Of a stretch of DNA of 5,791 bases, positions 5,631 to 5,791 are shown piece after piece. Position numbers and translations under genes: made by a program. Source of the stretch: Neptunomonas sp. (GTDB lineage Bacteria; Pseudomonadota; Gammaproteobacteria; Pseudomonadales; Balneatricaceae); the NCBI GenBank assembly GCA_004195305.1, contig SDWN01000514.1, positions 1-5,791 of the forward strand, in the 5' to 3' direction. Every line of letters starts with the position of its first letter. Position 1 is the stretch's first letter. The notes beneath the pieces were generated by a model. It made no database searches, had not been told where the DNA came from, and worked only from the letters and a program-made list of their open reading frames with translations.

Positions 5631-5791
5631 ATGAGCAATAACCGCACTCAATTTCAGTGGGACGACCCCTTCTTCCTGGACGCACAACTGACCGAAGAGG
5701 AGCGCATGATCCGTGATGCCGCGCGTGATTATTGCCAAGGGCGGCTGATGCCCCGCGTGCTGGACGCCAACCGCAACGAAGTATTTGACGT
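5631..5791 (+). CDS. gcdH: Glutaryl-CoA dehydrogenase, N-terminal part (cut by window end)
   Basis: Fifty-three codons are present before the window ends. The visible residues, including FQWDDPFFLDAQLTEEERMI, RDAARDYCQ and LMPRVLDANRNEVFD, match the start of bacterial glutaryl-CoA dehydrogenases, which characteristically open with a W-x-DP-hydrophobic-LD-x-QLTEEERM-x-RD pattern. The enzyme is a cytosolic FAD-dependent acyl-CoA dehydrogenase that oxidises and decarboxylates glutaryl-CoA to crotonyl-CoA in lysine, glutarate and aromatic breakdown, passing electrons to electron-transfer flavoprotein. The catalytic Glu and the FAD-binding residues lie beyond the window, so integrity cannot be judged. 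It is divergent from a LysR gene across a 144-bp region containing likely operator dyads. Another acyl-CoA dehydrogenase subfamily is possible but less likely given the N-terminal pattern. Confidence 0.87.
   Translation, partial: MSNNRTQFQWDDPFFLDAQLTEEERMIRDAARDYCQGRLMPRVLDANRNEVFD

Overview
The window looks like one end of a draft-assembly contig from a gammaproteobacterium. Four things point that way: a long, E. coli-length (714 aa) phosphate acetyltransferase, moderately GC-rich coding sequence, a LysR regulator divergent from a glutaryl-CoA dehydrogenase gene as in pseudomonads, and a small zf-HC2 anti-sigma-type protein. I cannot name the genus. The first 19 bases are the Tn5/Nextera mosaic-end adapter, so genomic sequence begins at base 20.

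Layout. Bases 20-240 (+) hold a zf-HC2 anti-sigma-like protein missing only its first residue or two. It converges on pta (330-2474, -), a full-length phosphate acetyltransferase with a GTG start and a good ribosome binding site. No ackA adjoins pta on the visible side. The 551-bp gap upstream of pta contains no convincing gene. It holds a ~286-bp imperfect palindrome with inverted-repeat ends and a run of hairpins at its centre (2545-2830), which looks like a miniature non-autonomous mobile element, followed by a short 14-bp tandem repeat (2878-2926). Next, on the minus strand, comes a two-gene operon: a VWA-domain protein (3760-4467) followed by a membrane-anchored, C-terminal J-domain protein (3026-3763). 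The two overlap at TTGA, with a TTG start. A LysR-type regulator (4602-5486, -) is divergent from the 5' end of a glutaryl-CoA dehydrogenase gene (5631 to window end, +). Their 144-bp shared intergenic region carries two abutting T-N11-A dyads.

How the genes work together. Pta interconverts acetyl-CoA and acetyl phosphate. GcdH oxidises glutaryl-CoA to crotonyl-CoA in lysine/glutarate breakdown, which ends in acetyl-CoA, and the divergent LysR protein is probably its regulator. The VWA/J-domain pair is a co-translated module that I recognise as a recurrent gene pair of unknown function; it is the least understood protein content here. The most unusual non-coding content is the palindromic element between that pair and pta.
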